Shown here in pieces: positions 62,332 to 64,000 of a stretch of DNA of 64,000 nt (positions within the stretch are counted from its first letter, which is position 1; every line of letters begins with the position of its first letter). Made by a program: the position numbers and the translations under genes. The notes beneath the pieces are model-generated. The model was not told the origin of the DNA. It saw only the letters and a program-made list of their open reading frames with translations, and made no database searches. The stretch spans positions 88,074-152,073 of the forward strand of contig MWYZ01000088.1 of NCBI GenBank assembly GCA_002050365.1, given 5' to 3'. Origin of the DNA: Acidobacteria bacterium 28-1 (GTDB taxonomy: Bacteria > Acidobacteriota > Blastocatellia > Pyrinomonadales > Pyrinomonadaceae).

Positions 62332-62496
62332 CTAAATCTTTTTCTCCGTGCGGTCTAAGCCGCCGAGTTTCGCTTGATAATTCGGATTATCAAAACCGGC
62401 ACACAAGGACACACTCAGGCTGACGCTAAACCGCATCTCTCTTGGTGCGGGCGAGACGTTCGATGTTCCGTTTGTATGTATCCAGTTTTGAATCAC
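62332..62496 (-). CDS. Possible small protein in the array leader
   Basis: 54 residues from a GTG at 62496, with GGGAGATAA eight bases before. The protein reads IQNWIHTNGTSNVSPAPREM and ends GFDNPNYQAKLGGLDRTEKK-I. The stop is followed directly by a CGGGAGCG hairpin. It may be a short phage-type ORF or a leader peptide. No family match, and support is limited to signal placement. Confidence 0.35.
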   Translation of the reverse strand: MIQNWIHTNGTSNVSPAPREMRFSVSLSVSLCAGFDNPNYQAKLGGLDRTEKKI

Positions 62497-62546
62497 AAAA
62501 ATTATCTCCCAAAAATTTCGTTTGCTCTTTCGGCAAACAGTTGAAA

Positions 62547-62576
62547 GTTTTAGCACGCTTCGAAATCGCTTGTCAA
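62547..62576 (-). promoter_or_regulatory. Probable sigma70 promoter of the tRNA/Y RNA array
   Basis: On the minus strand TTGACA (62576-62571) and TAAAAC, or CTAAAA one base earlier (near 62552-62547), are spaced 17-18 bases, with a TG just upstream of the -10. It is placed 39 bases after the thiL stop and before the leader of the array, and no similar strong match was seen closer to tRNA-Tyr. Confidence 0.55.
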
Positions 62577-62614
62577 GCAATTTTTTGAAATTTTTTTAAA
62601 ACGTGAAATTTCAC

Positions 62615-63586
62615 TCAGAAATGTCGAAAGCCTTTCGGCTCTAAAACCAAGCTTTTTTCGTCTAAGATAAGTTCAATTATTTCTGCATTTGCAGTCATCT
62701 CGCCGATATGCGAAAAGTTACGATTTTTTAGCTCGTTTTCAAACTGAGATTTTTTTTTCGGATTGACGGTAAAAAGCAATTCAAAATCTTCACCGCCATT
62801 TAAGGCATAATCTAATTTTTCATCAAACGATTTTCCGATTGCCCGCAGATTTTTATGCAAGGGAAGTTTATCGGCGAAAATTTTCGCGCCAACTTTGCTC
62901 GCACGGCAAAGATGCGCTAAATCGGATGAAAGCCCGTCACTTAAATCAATCATCGCGGTTGCCACATTTTTCTCATTTAAATCTTGCGCCGCGTGAATCT
63001 GAGGAAGCGGGTTAAGCTGTTTGAGAAGCAAATTCCTCTGCCAAATCTTTGCCCCATCGTCGTAACGAACACCGTTTTCCAGCAAGGTTAAACCAGCCGC
63101 TGCTCCGCCTAAACTTCCCGTCACGTAAATTAAATCGCCACGCCTGGCGGTCGAGCGCAGAACGGCTTTTCCTCGTTTAACTTCGCCTGCGACAATCGAA
63201 TCAATGACAATTTTGTCAGGCGTTTTGGAGATGTCGCCGCCGACAATTTCGACAAAGAATTTTTTTGTCAGGCGGTAATAGCCGTCATAAAATTTTTCGA
63301 CAAAATCCGTTTTCCAAATTTTCTGTGGGACACCAATCGAGAGCATCGCCCAAACAGGCTTCGCGCCCATCGCAGCCACATCCGAGAGCGAAACAGCTAA
63401 CGTTTTGTGTCCGAGAAATTCGGGCGTTGTCCAATCAAGCCAAAAATCAATATCTTCGACGAGCAAATCGGTCGTCATCACCAAATCAGTTTTAGAATCT
63501 TTTGGCATAACAGCGCAATCGTCGCCGATTTTTGATAAAGAATAGCGGCGGCGAATTGTTTCGATAAACTCAAATTCGGATTTCAT
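62615..63586 (-). CDS. thiL: Thiamine-monophosphate kinase
   Basis: 323 residues. ThiL phosphorylates thiamine phosphate to thiamine diphosphate. Motifs: IGDDCAVMP (near 17-25), TTDLLVEDIDFWLDWTTPEF (near 39-58), GHKTLAVSLSDVAAMGAKPV, VGGDISKTPDKIVIDSIVAG (near 118-137), MIDLSDGLSSDLAHLCRASK and NGGEDFELLF (near 266). Length is normal. It lies upstream of the tRNA array on the same strand; the transposase fragment ends 9 bases from its start. Confidence 0.95.
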   Translation of the reverse strand: MKSEFEFIETIRRRYSLSKIGDDCAVMPKDSKTDLVMTTDLLVEDIDFWLDWTTPEFLGHKTLAVSLSDVAAMGAKPVWAMLSIGVPQKIWKTDFVEKFYDGYYRLTKKFFVEIVGGDISKTPDKIVIDSIVAGEVKRGKAVLRSTARRGDLIYVTGSLGGAAAGLTLLENGVRYDDGAKIWQRNLLLKQLNPLPQIHAAQDLNEKNVATAMIDLSDGLSSDLAHLCRASKVGAKIFADKLPLHKNLRAIGKSFDEKLDYALNGGEDFELLFTVNPKKKSQFENELKNRNFSHIGEMTANAEIIELILDEKSLVLEPKGFRHF

Positions 63587-63595
63587 AAAAATTCT

Positions 63596-64000
63596 CTAAG
63601 TACAGGACAAAAGAAACGTAAGCTGTTGAAAACGTTGCTTTTGTCCCGAGTTTATTTGAATCCGGCAGAAACAGTTTCGCAATGTATCAAATCCAAGCCG
63701 GAAAATGCTTTTTTCCGCTCTGCCGTGTTTCTTTATTTTGATTGGCGTTTCGGCACTCTCGAACTCACCCGCCAGGAGTGCCCAACAACCTGCCAGCGTC
63801 AGCAACGATAATAATTTGCTGACTCGCGCGGCGTCCGTCAAATGCGTGTCTTCGAGCCTGAAACCGCGCGTTTTGAGGATTCCGAACAAGGTTTCGATCT
63901 CCCAGCGCATCCCGTATTCAAGCAAGATTCGCCCGCTTTGTTCAGATGAGATCACAATCACATGGTCGCCGTCGGCTTTCCGACAAACTCCCACAAAGAC
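63596..64000 (-). mobile_element. IS4-like transposase, C-terminal part
   Basis: The frame is open to the right edge, so the N-terminal part is outside. The visible 134 residues include YGMRWEIETLFGILKTRGFR, the Y-x2-R-W-x-I-E...F...K-RG motif of IS4-family DDE transposases with the third acidic residue, then LEDTHLTDAARVSKLLSLLT. It ends 9 bases upstream of thiL, so an inverted terminal repeat may lie in the very short gap, which I cannot confirm. Confidence 0.85.

Overview
The window looks like a chromosomal stretch of a moderate-GC Gram-negative bacterium, most likely an acidobacterium of the Blastocatellia type. This is an inference from the combination of an Oar-like TonB-dependent receptor, a CadC-type winged-helix/TPR regulator, DUF4331, MurE with the DNPR motif of meso-diaminopimelate ligases, and LptE. 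No rRNA gene is present to settle it.

Region 1 (1-16.6 kb): a partial amidohydrolase, a glycine-zipper secreted protein, a 7TM sensor histidine kinase, small membrane proteins, an SDR/metallo-beta-lactamase pair, a Wza-like export protein and a matrixin protease. Two paralogous KimA/APC-type permeases follow. The second sits behind a c-di-AMP (ydaO) riboswitch with its own terminator; the first sits behind a different compact hairpin RNA. Region 2 (16.8-30.9 kb): housekeeping genes purD, aroC, a DMT exporter, two tandem rsmD-like methyltransferases, recG, corA, argH, HIT, tilS and ftsH. Region 3 (31-43.7 kb): a cupin, a CadC-like regulator split by an in-frame stop, a truncated and fused TonB receptor, folP, a frameshifted repeat protein, lptE, DUF4331 with a structured leader, a TPR lipoprotein and holA. 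Region 4 (43.7-51.2 kb): clpX-clpP-tig, a tRNA-Leu with a neighbouring HNH endonuclease and tRNA fragment, murE and another HNH protein.

Region 5 (52.4-62.6 kb) is the standout. It is a roughly 10-kb island almost entirely on the minus strand with 21 tRNA genes, several of them structurally odd. It also carries the Ro60 orthologue Rsr (TROVE domain), the RNA ligase RtcB interrupted by an intein at its metal-binding Cys, and six to seven bacterial Y RNA (YrlA-like) genes plus one remnant. The Y RNAs share a covarying terminal helix with the Ro motif (5' CGAAUG / 3' CUUGUCG). Four of them carry a circularly permuted tRNA-like domain, with the T arm and 3' acceptor strand before the 5' acceptor strand. 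A sigma70-like promoter at about 62.55 kb could drive the array. Ro60, Y RNA and RtcB are known partners in RNA quality control and repair; their mixing into a long tRNA array with many Y RNA copies is unusual and suggests a mobile tRNA-maintenance island.

Two repeat systems run through the window. Heptamer-periodic tandem repeats, often as inverted pairs, lie at gene ends and also in frame inside recG and tilS. A perfectly duplicated 104-bp intergenic element with two CTCTG-loop hairpins occurs at 11.3 and 22.1 kb.
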